This document shows positions 11,970-22,460 of a stretch of 64,000 nucleotides of DNA, piece after piece. The notes under the pieces were generated by a model. It had not been told where the DNA came from. It saw only the letters and a list, made by a program, of their open reading frames with translations, and did not search any database. Positions within the stretch are counted from its first letter, which is position 1. Each line of letters begins with the position of its first letter. Origin of the DNA: Tenrec ecaudatus (Eukaryota > Chordata > Mammalia > Afrosoricida > Tenrecidae); assembly GCF_050624435.1 (NCBI RefSeq), contig NC_134531.1, forward strand, positions 250,928,812 through 250,992,811, given 5' to 3'. The position numbers and the translations under genes were made by a program.

Positions 11970-12560
11970 AAGGAGCATGAACAAGGAGTCATTAATTAGC
12001 TTTAATCTCAACACATCCAGCGGGCGCTTAAATATCCTGTGATGTAAATACATCAGTAGAGAGCTTAAGAGAGGCAGCCTTCAAGGAAACCTTACTTAAA
12101 ATGATGTTTTCACAGGATGCTTAGTCACAGACCACGTACAGTTTAACACCGAATAAATCAATTTCAGCAACACAATTGCCTCTTCAAAGATATGCAAACC
12201 ATTGTCAAGCAGCGGGCCTTACAGGAAAGGGAAGATGCTTGTGGGGTAATGTCTATTCATTAGCCGGTTTCAAGAAATGATACAAGAATATCCGTTTTTC
12301 CCCTTTGTCACTTTCTAGGCGGCAACAGCTTTGCATGCCGAAATAATTTTGTTGTGGTTTAGCACGGAAAATTTCTATGCCTGGACATCCACGGGCTTAC
12401 TCTTCCACGGCCAGAACCCCTTCTCAAATGAGGGCAAGAGGCTTTTCCCAGCTGAAGTCCAGTTAGAGGGTTAGAAGAATTTTAATCGATGGAATGCTGA
12501 TGAAACCTTGACCCATCTGCCCCGGTCCTGAAGTGGTAGTGTACTGAAACAAGCCTGACA
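11970..12560. promoter_or_regulatory. candidate conserved non-coding regulatory element
   Basis: This block has no repeat signature. It is dense in words typical of developmental enhancers: a homeodomain-type 'attaattagctttaat' (11,990-12,005), a palindromic 'gatgtaaatacatca' (12,042-12,056), an octamer-like 'atatgcaaac' (12,191-12,200) and 'ctttgcatg' (12,331). Conservation itself cannot be seen from one sequence, so the call is inference. Confidence 0.3.
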
Positions 12561-12709
12561 CAAAGAGAAATTCATCTCCCAAACACTTGAGACTGTGTGC
12601 TCACATAATCATATTAAATCCCCGCGCTTTTGTTAGCATCTTGAAATCTGGTGGAGCATAAACTGTCTAGGTGCATTGGCTCGTCTCTTGGAAAGGACCA
12701 CAACCACAA

Positions 12710-12893
12710 ACAAACAAACAAACAAACAAACAAACAAACTCACCGCCGTTGAGTTGACTCCAGCTCCTAACAACCCTATAGGGCAGGGCACAACTTCCCC
12801 GGTGGATTTACAAGACGGTCACTCATAATAGAATTAGAAAGCCTCATCTTTTTCCCCAAGGAGCTGCTTCTGGCTTCGAACTGCTGACCTTAC
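12710..12893 (-). mobile_element. AfroSINE-type SINE with (CAAA)n tail
   Basis: A pure (CAAA) run of about 30 bases at 12,710-12,739 is the antisense of the SINE 3' tail. It is followed by 'actcaccgccgttgagttga', 'ccctatagggcagggcacaa' and, at the other end, 'gcttcgaactgctgacctta'. The tRNA-like head beyond 12,893 is not recognisable. Confidence 0.85.
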
Positions 12894-13384
12894 TATGGGA
12901 GAATTCCTCGACCACGCCCTTCCTCTGACCCACCACAATTCATGCACCAGTCCACCCCCCGGCCACTGGGACCCTCAGTGTCCAGTCTTGCTTGCTAATG
13001 ACTTTACTTTCTTCCCTTTTCCCTCATTCAAACCACTGTAGGTAGGTGTGTGGTGGTTAAATTGGACACACATGGTCTGTTGGGTGGGAGAATAAGAGAG
13101 TTACGCTATAAACCATCACACCAGAATACATTTGTCCTGTCACATAAATACTGGAGCTAGTGTTGAAGCCTGAGATAATAAATAATATAATTTCTAGAAC
13201 ACAGGAAAATCTGGGAAGAATTATTGAAAATATTTAAGTCAGAGATGCCATTGATAAGGAAAATGTATTCTCCTAAGCTTCCGGAAGCAAAGGAGAATCT
13301 AAAATCTGACTCATTTGAACAATTAAGGCCTGTGAGTCCCATCCAAAAAACAAAGCAAAATGAAACAAAAATCCAGAATGTTCA
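12894..13384. other. unassigned non-coding sequence
   Basis: AT-rich, no repeat or gene recognised. Confidence 0.45.
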
Positions 13385-13580
13385 AGTTCCCCGCCACTGA
13401 GTTGATTCTGATTCATAGGGACCCTGCAGGACAGAGTAGAATTGCCCTAGGCTCTTCTCAGACTTGGAATCTTTAAGTGAGGAGCAGACAGCCTCGTCTT
13501 TCTTCCCAGGAATGGAGCGGCTGGAGTGTTTGACCCACTTACTCTTCAGTTTGAACTGCTGGTGCCACTATGAGCCTCCC
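13385..13580 (-). mobile_element. AfroSINE-type SINE
   Basis: On plus: 'ccgccactgagttgattctg', 'caggacagagtagaattgcc', and at the far end a duplicated and diverged B-box area ('cagtttgaactgctggtgcc'). First of five SINE segments within 1 kb. Confidence 0.85.
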
Positions 13581-13629
13581 TAAAAGTTCCCCAAGATTCC
13601 TTAAAACAGCAATTAGACACACACAGAGC

Positions 13630-13705
13630 CTACTGGTGGGCTGGAACCACTAACATTTCAGTTCACGGCCGAGCAATTAGCCATAGCATCACTAGGGAGC
13701 ATATA
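13630..13705 (-). mobile_element. AfroSINE-type SINE fragment (head half)
   Basis: Only the tRNA-related half is present in antisense: 'ctggtgggctggaaccacta' followed by 'acatttcagttcacggccga'. The tail half is missing. Short tetranucleotide (ACAT) and CT repeats follow. Confidence 0.6.
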
Positions 13706-13819
13706 TACATACATACATATCGCTACACTGTACAATCGCGCGCTCTCTCTCTCTAGACATCCACACACACACATTATCTATGTAGGTAATATATTAAAAA
13801 GGGGGTCTTAGAGGCACAG

Positions 13820-14005
13820 TGGAGGCCTGATGGCATTGGTTATGCTTTCAGCTGGAACTTGAAACCACCAGCTGCTCCAAAGCAGACACATGAGACTTTC
13901 TACTCCTGTCAACAATTACAGTCTCGGAAACCCACAGGGCAGTTCTACCCGGTCCTACAAGGGTTGCTGTGAGTCAGCATTGACTCAGTGGCCGTGAGTT
14001 TAGTG
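13820..14005 (+). mobile_element. AfroSINE-type SINE (first of a head-to-tail pair)
   Basis: A near-complete plus-strand copy: head 'gaggcctgatggcattggtt', B-box area 'cttgaaaccaccagctgctc', body 'ctcggaaacccacagggcag' and tail 'tgactcagtggccgtgagtt'. The next copy begins within a few bases of its tail. Confidence 0.85.
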
Positions 14006-14190
14006 TTGGTGGCACAATGGTGAAAGTGCTGGCTAATCAAAAGATCAGTGGTTCAAACCCACCAGCTGCTTCAAGGGCAAACGATTTTGCAGTCTACTTT
14101 CATGAAGATGCAACCTTATGGAGTACTTCTACTCTGACCTACACAATTGCTAGGAGTTAGAATTAACTTGGCAATGGGTTTATTTTAGAC
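14006..14190 (+). mobile_element. AfroSINE-type SINE (second of a head-to-tail pair)
   Basis: Head 'tggtggcacaatggtgaaag', B-box area 'gtggttcaaacccaccagct', body 'cttctactctgacctacaca' and tail 'gaattaacttggcaatgggt'. It follows the previous copy with almost no spacer, so the two form a dimer-like unit. Confidence 0.85.
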
Positions 14191-14209
14191 TAATAATAAA
14201 ATAAACGAG

Positions 14210-14370
14210 TAAAAATCAAACCACTTGCCATTGAGTTCATGCCGATTCAAGGTGGACACCACGTGTGCAGAATACAAATTGCATTCCGTAGTGTTGTTAA
14301 GGCACTGACCTTTCAGAAGCAGATTGCCAGGCCTTTCTTCTGCGATGCTTCTGGGTGGCTTGGCTGTCTT
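14210..14370 (-). mobile_element. AfroSINE-type SINE, rearranged
   Basis: Antisense tail 'cttgccattgagttcatgcc' is followed, after a diverged stretch, by 'tgttgttaaggcactgacct' and the long-variant body. The order is not fully canonical, so it may be two fragments. Confidence 0.55.
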
Positions 14371-17300
14371 CCTTTTAGTCAGTAGTCTAGTGCTGACTCA
14401 TTCGCACCACCTAGGGACATCAGTTCCTTATAGGGATTTATTTATGTTGAAGGACTTAAGAAAAATGTGTAACTAATCTTAACTTCCTTCTCATTCCCCC
14501 AATCATTCACCTATTCAACCCAGATTTACTGGGAATGTCGTGGCGTGGAGAAAACCAGACAGTGGTCTTGTGATGGTGAAGATTGGTGACTTCACACTGT
14601 CTCTCTATTCCATACACATCCTGTAATACAAGGATAGCTGTCACATCAAACCTCTACTGGGCTTTGGCTTTTGACAACTCTCAACCCATGCCATCTTCTT
14701 ATGTTAGGTCCTACAGAATGCACCATACAGTCTGAGGCATCTGAGGTTCACACCGTCTGGGCAGACACTTTGTGGTTGTTCAAGAGTGAGTACTGACCGG
14801 GGAGTTTGGCTCCCTAAACTCCAGCCGCAATTCTGGGTGACCTGGGCCAACACTGTAACAGCTCTGGCCCTTCCGTATTTGTTAAATTAACTTTAAGTTA
14901 AAATTAACTCTACGAGCCTTTCTGGCCTTTGCATTTTGTCTTTCTCTGTGTTTTGTTTGTTTGTTTGTTTGTTTTTCCTTCTTCAAATTCCCAAGAAGTT
15001 AGAATTGGGTCTAGGTAATTGAAAGTGCATAAAAACCTCACTTCCAGAGTCCCTTGTAGGCCAGGGAACAATTTTAAATTACCTTTATTTTAGGTTTACG
15101 TATTAAGGGTTAGAAAAATGTGAAACCATTTAATTTGATGAAGTGAAAATGTACATCCTACTTAAGAGAAATACGAGGCAGCCTTTGGTAATGAGAAAAG
15201 CGGCAATCTGAGTGGCACTCGGGAAACCTGATCTTATAAGAAGGGTAAAGAGTAAGATTTTTCCCCATTGAAAAAAAAGAGCAGGGGGTGGGGCGGGGGC
15301 TGCACAGAGGGGCTGTGACTGTATCGGCAAACACTGGGAAGTTTGTGCCATGGGAGAGAAAGGATGCTTTTGTTTCCCAAGATGGACAATGGAATTTAGC
15401 CCCCAATTCAAGAGAGGCGCCTTAAGGTGACCCATCAAGAGGGCTTCAATATATTATATAATCAGCTATAATACCTGGGAGTTACTTTTGTCTCTGAACT
15501 ACAGATAAGGAGTCAGAACTTCTTATCTTTCAAACTGACTACCCCACGACTGGTTTTGTGGGGAATGTGTTCATTTTATTCACTTTTAGCTGTGTTTGAT
15601 GCCATTTTTATGGCTTCGTGGATCTGCATATACATTTCCCTACATTCCGACCTTGTGTGACTCCGTTTAACACCCTCACTTCAAATCTACTTGCTTGAGG
15701 AGAGGTTATAATGGAGCCTCCTTCTTCCAGCAGCAAACAATTATGAAACTGATGGTGGAGCCGCTGGCTGTTGGTGCTGAAATGTGGTTCCCTCGCTGCT
15801 CAACTCGCTGGAAATGGGGAAGTTTAACAGAGCTGCAATCTGGCCTGGTCGGTTTAAACTGATGTTATGAGTACCAGTTGATGGAAAGACCGCTTTCATT
15901 CAATCCTAACATGTTGCCCTTACTTGCGACAGATCCTGAACTTATTCCCAGATTAGTAAGGGCTCCTTTGCACCTAGTGCTGACCTGAACCTGTCTCTAA
16001 ATTCCCAGGAACATCCTCCTTTGGTCTTGCTTTCTCTCAGATGGTACAGCAGCACCTGTCCTTAAGACGGCACTCTGGCCCCACATCTCCACTTCACTTT
16101 GTACCCTACATGAATCAGGTCCAAGGGGCATTGGTGGAAGACAAAGAGCTTTCCCCTCCACCCACTCCCTGGAAGTGATGCCAATCATTAATAGGCTTAG
16201 CAGCAAGCTGAAAGTTTGGAGGTGGCAATCCACCCAGAAGGGCCGCAGATGAAAGACCTGGTGCTTCATGTGCCCAGACAGGAAGCCGGTGGAAACCCTA
16301 TGGTAGAGCGCAGACACAAACGGGATGAGGAACCCGAGCAGAAGGTTTGAGAACTAGGGTTGAGAGAAAGGGAGTGCCGGGAGGATGACAGACCTGGTTT
16401 TCAGAGGGCTCAAAGTGGCTGGGTCTCAGGGATGCTGGAAGTTGTTAAAGCCAGGTGGGTGACCCGTGATAAGCAGTGACTGACTGCTTCTAACAGGCAC
16501 AGTCACCTGGCATTGCATCCTTGGAAAGAGTTAGGACTTGTTTGGTTGACACGAACGACCATTAGTTAAGACCTATGTTCTGAGGATTTTGTACCCACAA
16601 GACAGCTTTCCACATGAGAACGGCTCCAATCCTGTGGGTTTCATGTGGGGGCAGACTTGAAGCCAGCCTGTCTTCTCAGGCTTCTGTTGAAGGCGAGGGC
16701 AGCAGGGATGGATTTCAACTTAATACTACTGATACTCTGATTTGAACAATAGAGAAGAAATGGATTTTTCATTTCCTCTTCTTCGCCTTCTCCTTTTTCT
16801 GCACATCCATGAGTTCAATGAGCTGTTTCTGCTCCAGAGAGCCTAGTCTTTCTTCTCCCCTAGGGTACTGCTGTGATTTCCCCCTAACTTCCCTGGACAG
16901 GCCCCACCAAATCCCCATCCTCCTCTCCCAATGATTCTGTCACAGATGACAATAAAATGGGGACAGACTTTGTGATCCTAGGGAGAATGTCACTTTGTGA
17001 TTGTGATTGCAGTAGAAAATGCGTGTTTTCCCTCAGAGAGCAGGGCATCAATAAGAACCGAGTGCCCTACCAGAGTCCCTGGGGAACAGCAGCCCCTCTC
17101 CTGTCTTCTTAAATACCTGAGAGCCATTGAAAGCTTTATGCTGCGAAAGCTCAGGCATGCCCATAAGCCCAATCCAAAGGTGTCTATGTAGGAGCATAGA
17201 GAGACTGGCGCCAGATTTCCACACCCTGTGCAAAAGGGCTGGGGAAAACATCGCGGTATTTCTCCACTATTGATTCTCTTTTAAAAACTAAGGGAAGTGT

Positions 17301-19239
17301 CATCTTCTCTGATATGTGCCCTAAGGGAAAACATTAGTGGCTGGTAAAGACCCCTACGAGAATTAGATCATGACAAATTTATGATCTCATCCAATTATTT
17401 AGCTGGTTGGCGGTCACTGTTGAACACTTTGTAGCTGGTGTAACTGCCTGGAGAGGCGGAAGCAGCTTGCTAGAGAAGACATCTTATTTCACAAATTTAG
17501 GAATACCAGGGAGCTCTTTTACACTCGGAGCTCCCCACCTCCCCTCCCCCCAAAAAAGATAACTTCTCTCTAGGGAATCTGGTGACTGAACCAGTGTATG
17601 TTCATCCTGGTGATACGGTGGGTCAGGCACTACCATCAGAGAAGAATGATTCTGTACACACCAGACACTTGGCTGTCTCACACCTATGTTCCTGTCATGG
17701 CTGATTACCCACTTACATCAGATATGAACTAAACAGTCTACGCTGTGGGACCAGATGAAAGATATTTTAATATGTTCTGGTCACATATTATCTGAAAGAA
17801 ACAGCCATCATAGAGGAAGCTGCACTTCTTTATATATATATATTTTTTTAATTGAATTTTTTTTTTCAATGAAGCAAAATTTCACCTGACAGGAATTTTG
17901 GCTCCCAGCTCTTTCCCCAGAAAGATAGCAGCGAATCCCCTCCAGACTGTGAGATGCAAAAGACAGAGATGGTTAGGGAGACGCTCAGTTCAATTCTAAT
18001 GACCCGAGTTTTTCGAGGAGGTAAGATGTTTTGACTGCTTCTGTGAGTTTTTCCTTTTCCTGCGAAACCATGTGAACACATTTTTTTAAAAGAGTGCACC
18101 GTTCCCCTTCCTGCCTTAAGACCCTAAAGGGCTGAAAGAGTGGCTTAGTCTCCTGACTGGCAGCTTCGGTTGGCCTTCTCTAGGAGGTCTTGTTCAATCC
18201 CCTGGAGAGGAAGCATTTGAAGAGGGCTTTTCTCCCACATGAGAGAGCTTCATTCCACACAACCCACAGAATTTGATGCCAGATTTCATGGACTAAGTGT
18301 CTGTTTTTTCAGAACTAACTGTGCAGGGTGTTTTTCCTCTCACAGGTGCACAAGGCTCATTCCTGGGTCTCAGACATAAGAAACTAGACCTTGGGTCGTT
18401 GTCAAAGATGGGAGGGTAATCGCTGGATCTCCCTCTATGAGAAGGCAGGCCTATAGGTTTAATTTGCTAAAAGAAGAGAAAGGGGTGGCGGGCAGAGTTG
18501 CAACTCCCAAAGCCTTTCTAGCTGAGTGCTCCTTACAGCAGCCGGCTGGGGTACACAGGAGTACTGTATAATCTGGCCTGCATTTTTTTCTTGCTGTGAG
18601 ACATATTGAAACGCTTTAATGTTTAGGTGTGTGGATAGAAATTCATGAAGTTGTTTTACACACTTTCTTAGTTCCAACACAATGCTCCTTTCGGACGTCT
18701 TGAAAAGATAACTCGGCACATCCTGGCTCCAACTTGTCACTGGACCTATTCTCTCCTCTCTACCTGATGATCGCTCCTATGCAAAGGGTCCCGTCCTCAC
18801 TGTTTTTTCCACACGCTTAAACCTGGAAAGACATTTTTCTAAAGGACTCACTGAGCTGACTTGTGGGTGGGGGTGGGGGCAGTTAGGGGGGGTGGTTGAA
18901 AGACATCACAACATTGCCAGCAGATCTTTTGATTGTGCTATTTTTAGGAAGCTATTTGTGTTCTTTCAAAGTTCAGTTTTGACAAATGCGACCAAGTTTT
19001 CCTTTTGCCCTTACTGACCTGTGAACTATTTACAATGAAACACATTAGCAAAGCACCCCCCCCCAAAAAAAAACCATTTTTAACTTCCACAACAGTCAGC
19101 ACCTGGGGACAGTGGGGGGAAGAGTGGAGGAGAAGTTTAAAAAAAGAATAGCGTGTTGCCATATTTTCTGCTACTGCTTCTGGCCAAAAGGAGCTTGGAT
19201 TTTACCGTTCGGACAGAATTTTGTTTTCAAACCAGTTAG
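14371..19239. other. unassigned non-coding sequence
   Basis: About 4.9 kb with no supported gene. It contains a (GTTT)n run at 14,954-14,974 and an AT-rich low-complexity patch at 17,830-17,875. A possible very diverged SINE lies near 18,125-18,300, not called. If the minus-strand exon at the CpG island is real, this would be its first intron. Confidence 0.4.
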
Positions 19240-19365
19240 TAGTCAAAGGAAGCGGCTGAGCGAGCATCCATAAAAGTCAGCGCAGAGCAAACAGCGCGGA
19301 GCCCAGACCTGCCTCCTTCCCGGGCAGCTACCCCTCTGGGTCGGTGCCTGCCGGTGGTACCTTAC

Positions 19366-19491
19366 CTTGAGCATGCAGGACTTCGTCCAGAGGCTGGGGC
19401 GCCCGCAGGGGAGGACCGGCGGAGTGCTCTGGTCGGCGGCGGGTACCACGCACTTGGCTTTTATGTGCAGGTGGGCGGAGCTGCTCCGCAT
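19366..19491 (-). CDS. candidate first coding exon with splice donor (unknown gene)
   Basis: On minus, an ATG at 19,491 opens a frame of 42 codons that runs directly into 'aag|gtaagg', a strong splice donor at 19,366/19,365. A second in-frame ATG at 19,374 would leave only Met-Leu-Lys before the donor. The peptide starts MRSSSAHLHIKAKC and ends SLWTKSCMLK. I do not recognise it. A TATA-like 'cataaaag' at 19,465-19,458 (minus) lies inside the frame. If that is used, transcription would start near 19,430, the long frame would not be made, and most of the exon would be 5' UTR. No downstream exon is identifiable in the window. Confidence 0.35.
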
Positions 19492-19589
19492 AGTAGGTGG
19501 GCAGAGAGGGAGAGGCGGTGGGCAGCCCCCGGGAGGAGCTGGCCTACCTCCTCTGGGGAGGGGCGGAGACGGCTGCGCTGGGAGCCGGC

Positions 19590-19790
19590 GGGGAGGGAGG
19601 CGGGAGCGGAGGGGAGGGAAGGAAATGGAGGTGGGGGGAGAGGGAAGGGTAGGGAAGGCGAAGGAAGGAAAGGGAAGAAGGGGGACAGAAGGGAGGGGGA
19701 AGGGAGAGACTGGGAAAGAGGCAAGGAAGGGGGAGGTGAGGAAAGAGTGGGGAGGGAAAGAAAGGGGGTGAGGTCGGGAGGGGGGGCGGT
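19590..19790 (+). repeat. promoter-proximal polypurine tract
   Basis: About 200 bases on plus are almost entirely A and G, in mixed GGGA, GGAA and GGGG words, inside the CpG island and upstream of the minus-strand exon. Such tracts can form triplex or G-quadruplex structures. Several runs of four or more G lie close together, for example at 19,631-19,636 and 19,782-19,788. Confidence 0.85.
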
Positions 19791-20379
19791 TGACCGGGAC
19801 TGGAGGCCGGTCAGAGCCTAGGAAGCAGTGGTCATTGGGATGGAGGGGATGGGGCAGTTGGGGTGGGGGGAGGAGGCGGGTGGGAAGGAAGAGAGCGGAG
19901 AAAGATCTAGACCCCTGGCGGGGGAAAAGTGGGCGAGAAACGGCATGGGACACAGAGACACACAGGCACAGGACGGGGACGGGAGGGCACGAAGTGGATC
20001 ATTTCAGTTGTTCGCAGGCCTTTTGACAGGAGGAGCGGGGGCCCGGGGCTGCAGTACCAAAGGTGTTTGCTGTGACTTGGAAACAGCTGTCTGGAATTAA
20101 AAAAACAAGGAACACAACCTAAACCGGGAGGGGTTGCTAGCATGGCCCCGGGTGGCGAGCCTGAGGTCCGAGTGGCAGCCCGCAGGGCACTGAGGCCCGC
20201 CGCGACGGGGGCCAGACCCGCGCATCCCCGTGCCGCCCCCCTGCGGCTGCAGGTAGCGCAGCGCCGGGGGCCCCTGGCGCCACCACACTTGGGGAGGATC
20301 AGGTGCCCAGGGCTCCAGGAGGCAGGAGCCCCAGGGGCAGCCGAGGTCGGCCAGCATCTGCTTATGTAACGTAGGGTTT

Positions 20380-20860
20380 CAGCGCGCTCAGCCCTTCAGT
20401 TGGTTATTTTTCAGTATTGGAAAACAAAGGAACACCTCTGATTCCTAAATATACGTCAAGGATTTTGATGCCACAGCCCCCTCGCAGTGGGTCTTAAACT
20501 GGAAGAAAGGTTAGAGATCAGACTGAAATTCCTAAGAAATACATTAAGAGAAATAAAAACAAGCTCTTCTCGCTGCCTAGTGGTGACTCACTTTCCAGCC
20601 CCATCTTGATTTTTGCCATCAAAGGAATTAAGAAGTATTTTAAAAGAGAGAACCTGAAATTCAAAGTGAGGACCCCTAGGGGGGAGGAAGGGCAGGGCCT
20701 GGGTGGGTGTGGCTCCGGAAAAGAATAAGAGTACTGGCATTTCAAACTGCTGAGTGGTAACTAGCCAAAGGCTGAGAAAGGATAGGGTACTAATATTTTA
20801 ATATTTAATGCCAGTGAAAAGCTAGATATATTCTTAAAAATGTGTGTGTGTGTGTGTGTT
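20380..20860. other. unassigned sequence with short (GT)n
   Basis: Island flank. A (GT)9 run is at 20,842-20,860. No gene seen. Confidence 0.5.
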
Positions 20861-20863
20861 GAG

Positions 20864-20945
20864 GGAGTTTCAAAAATTCACGGGGAAAACATTCATTAGT
20901 TTTGCATTTCATTTTTCCAGGGAATGTGTGAAACCCCTTTGAAGT
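20864..20945. mobile_element. mariner-like miniature inverted-repeat element
   Basis: A left arm 'gagggagtttcaaaaattca' and a right arm ending 'tgtgaaacccctttg' are near-inverse copies of each other ('agggrgtttcaaa...' read inwards from both ends), about 80 bp apart. The 'TTTCAAAAA..TTC' terminal style is that of mariner-type MITEs. A similar element lies at 53,215-53,312. Confidence 0.5.
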
Positions 20946-20989
20946 TAGTTTACCAGATAAAAATGAGGCTGGTGTGCTCCCTTAAAGAT

Positions 20990-21072
20990 GTATGGTCTTG
21001 TACACAAAACCTCAGGAGCAATTCTACTTTGTCTTAGATAGCTGCTGTGAGTCGACTTTTGTGACAGGGTTT
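20990..21072 (+). mobile_element. AfroSINE-type SINE, 3' half
   Basis: Body and tail only: 'caaaacctcaggagcaattc', 'tagctgctgtgagtcgactt' and a T-rich end. The head is missing. It abuts the LTR-like element. Confidence 0.6.
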
Positions 21073-21073
21073 G

Positions 21074-21596
21074 GGTGTTTCTGTTTGAGGTAGTTTATTG
21101 TGCCAACCTGGCCAGTAAACATATGTGGGGCTAATTGGAGGGCGGAGAGATAAATGACTCGGTGAGCCTCGCCCTTCTAGTTTCCGGTCTCTTGCTTTCC
21201 AGTGGTCAGACAGATCAGGGTGCAGCTGCCTTAGCCAGTTCCCTGCTTTAGCTGGCAAGGCTCACTTCCTCCAAGACATCCCTGAGGAGAAGCCACATGG
21301 ACCTACCCTGATGCAGCCCTGGGTGCTGGAGCAGGCCTGTGGAGACTCCTGCCAGCATTGAGATGCTTACACAATTACTGACTCGGCTTTCCTCCTGCAG
21401 TCAGCATCATTGCGTCCGTTTTGTGAGATGGAGGAGGACTTTGTGGATTGGTGTTGTACATATGGGTTAATGTTGGACTTGTGGACTTGGGTAACACTGG
21501 GTTGGGATGTTTTCTTGATGCAATTTAACCTTTATATAAAACTCTCATACATGAGTTTCTGTGGATTTGTTTCTCTTAAATACCAAGACTAATACA
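21074..21596 (+). mobile_element. putative LTR-like element
   Basis: It begins 'tgaggtagtttattgtgcca' and ends 'accaagactaatacaca'. Near the 3' end 'ctttatataaaactctcata' and 'tggatttgtttctct' match the corresponding region of the element at 4,384-4,830, while the 5' parts differ. This suggests related subfamilies with a shared 3' block. No duplication of flanking bases is obvious. The retroviral nature is inferred from TG...CA ends and the TATA-like motif. Confidence 0.5.
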
Positions 21597-21599
21597 CAA

Positions 21600-22250
21600 T
21601 TTGTTGTATATAAACCTTATTTAATGCTCACCACAACCTCATGATCCACATTGTCCAGCTTTAAAAAAAAAAGACACTCCCCAAAGGGTTTAAGCTTGGA
21701 GCTTAAGCTACCAGAGGGGTGGGAGTGGGCTACACAGAGCTTTCGAAGCTTTTGTAGTCTATGCATTGAGCTGCTGCCAATAGCAGACATAGCCTCATCT
21801 CAACATAGCTCCTGATGCCTTTGAATTAGAGCAGGCTCCAAGAGAACAAAGAACCATGGTAGATAGTGGGATTTCTCACCTTGTGCACTGTAGATTTTGG
21901 ACCTGAGAATTCTTTGCTGTGGAGGGGCTGTTCTGTGTTTTGTAGAATATTGAAGAGCATCATTGGTCTCTACTCACTAGATGCAAGTGAATATCACCAG
22001 CTCCTTCAGTCCCAAAGATGATCATTAAAAGTATCTCTAGACTTAACCAAATGCTTCCAAAAACTTTGGAGGCCCAATTGCCTTCCTCCCACCTATTGAG
22101 AATCACTGGCCTAGATAATGTCTGAAGGCGTCAAAAGCATTTTAAAGAGATCCAACAAGACAGTGTTCAACTGTGCCATTTGGATAATAATATTCGTAGC
22201 CATTGCTTTTGTTTTGCTGCCCATCTTATTTTCAATTGTAGAGTCAACAA
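21600..22250. other. unassigned non-coding sequence
   Basis: No gene or clear repeat. An A10 run lies at 21,662. Confidence 0.45.
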
Positions 22251-22254
22251 AACA

Positions 22255-22460
22255 GAACCCTTGGTGGTGTAGCAGGCCATGCATACATCAGGATGCTAAC
22301 CACAAGGTTAGAATTCAAAATTACCAGTCCCCCTCCCACTAGAGAAAAATAAGGGCTTCTATTTTGGTCAACATTCCAGTCTCCGAAACCCACAGGGACA
22401 GTTCTGACCCATCCTATGGGGTCACTTTGAGTTGGAATGGACTCAATGGCAGTGAGCTAC
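22255..22460 (+). mobile_element. AfroSINE-type SINE
   Basis: Complete: head 'cccttggtggtgtagcaggc', 'gctaaccacaaggttagaat', body 'ccgaaacccacagggacagt', and tail 'ggggtcactttgagttggaa' followed by 'tggactcaatggc'. Its tail is a clear example of the end shared with RTE. Confidence 0.9.

Larger units (their letters stand above)
19250..20365. promoter_or_regulatory. CpG island, likely promoter region
   Basis: CG dinucleotides and G+C content rise sharply from about 19,250 and fall again after about 20,365, in contrast to the AT-rich and CpG-poor flanks. Clusters are clearest at 19,380-19,450 and 20,140-20,290. It is the only segment of this kind in the window. Mammalian islands usually mark promoters, and the direction cannot be fixed from this alone. 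Long open frames on both strands here reflect G+C content. Confidence 0.75.

Noticed and set aside
12710-12739. Direct repeats as a CRISPR-like or tandem array
   Set aside because: This is the (CAAA)n tail of a SINE. No spaced repeats of CRISPR type occur anywhere in the window, as expected for mammalian DNA.
18125-18300. Possible diverged SINE
   Set aside because: The head-like and body-like words are too weak and not in a convincing order.
19243-19953. 236-codon open frame on minus over the CpG island
   Set aside because: It is proline- and serine-rich because it is antisense to the polypurine tract. Its composition follows the base content, there is no domain, and the opposite strand is also open.
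20142-20369. 75-codon frame on plus with a possible donor after 'ctgcag'
   Set aside because: Both strands are open in this GC-rich stretch, and the start and donor are not better than chance. Left unannotated, although a second promoter direction is possible.
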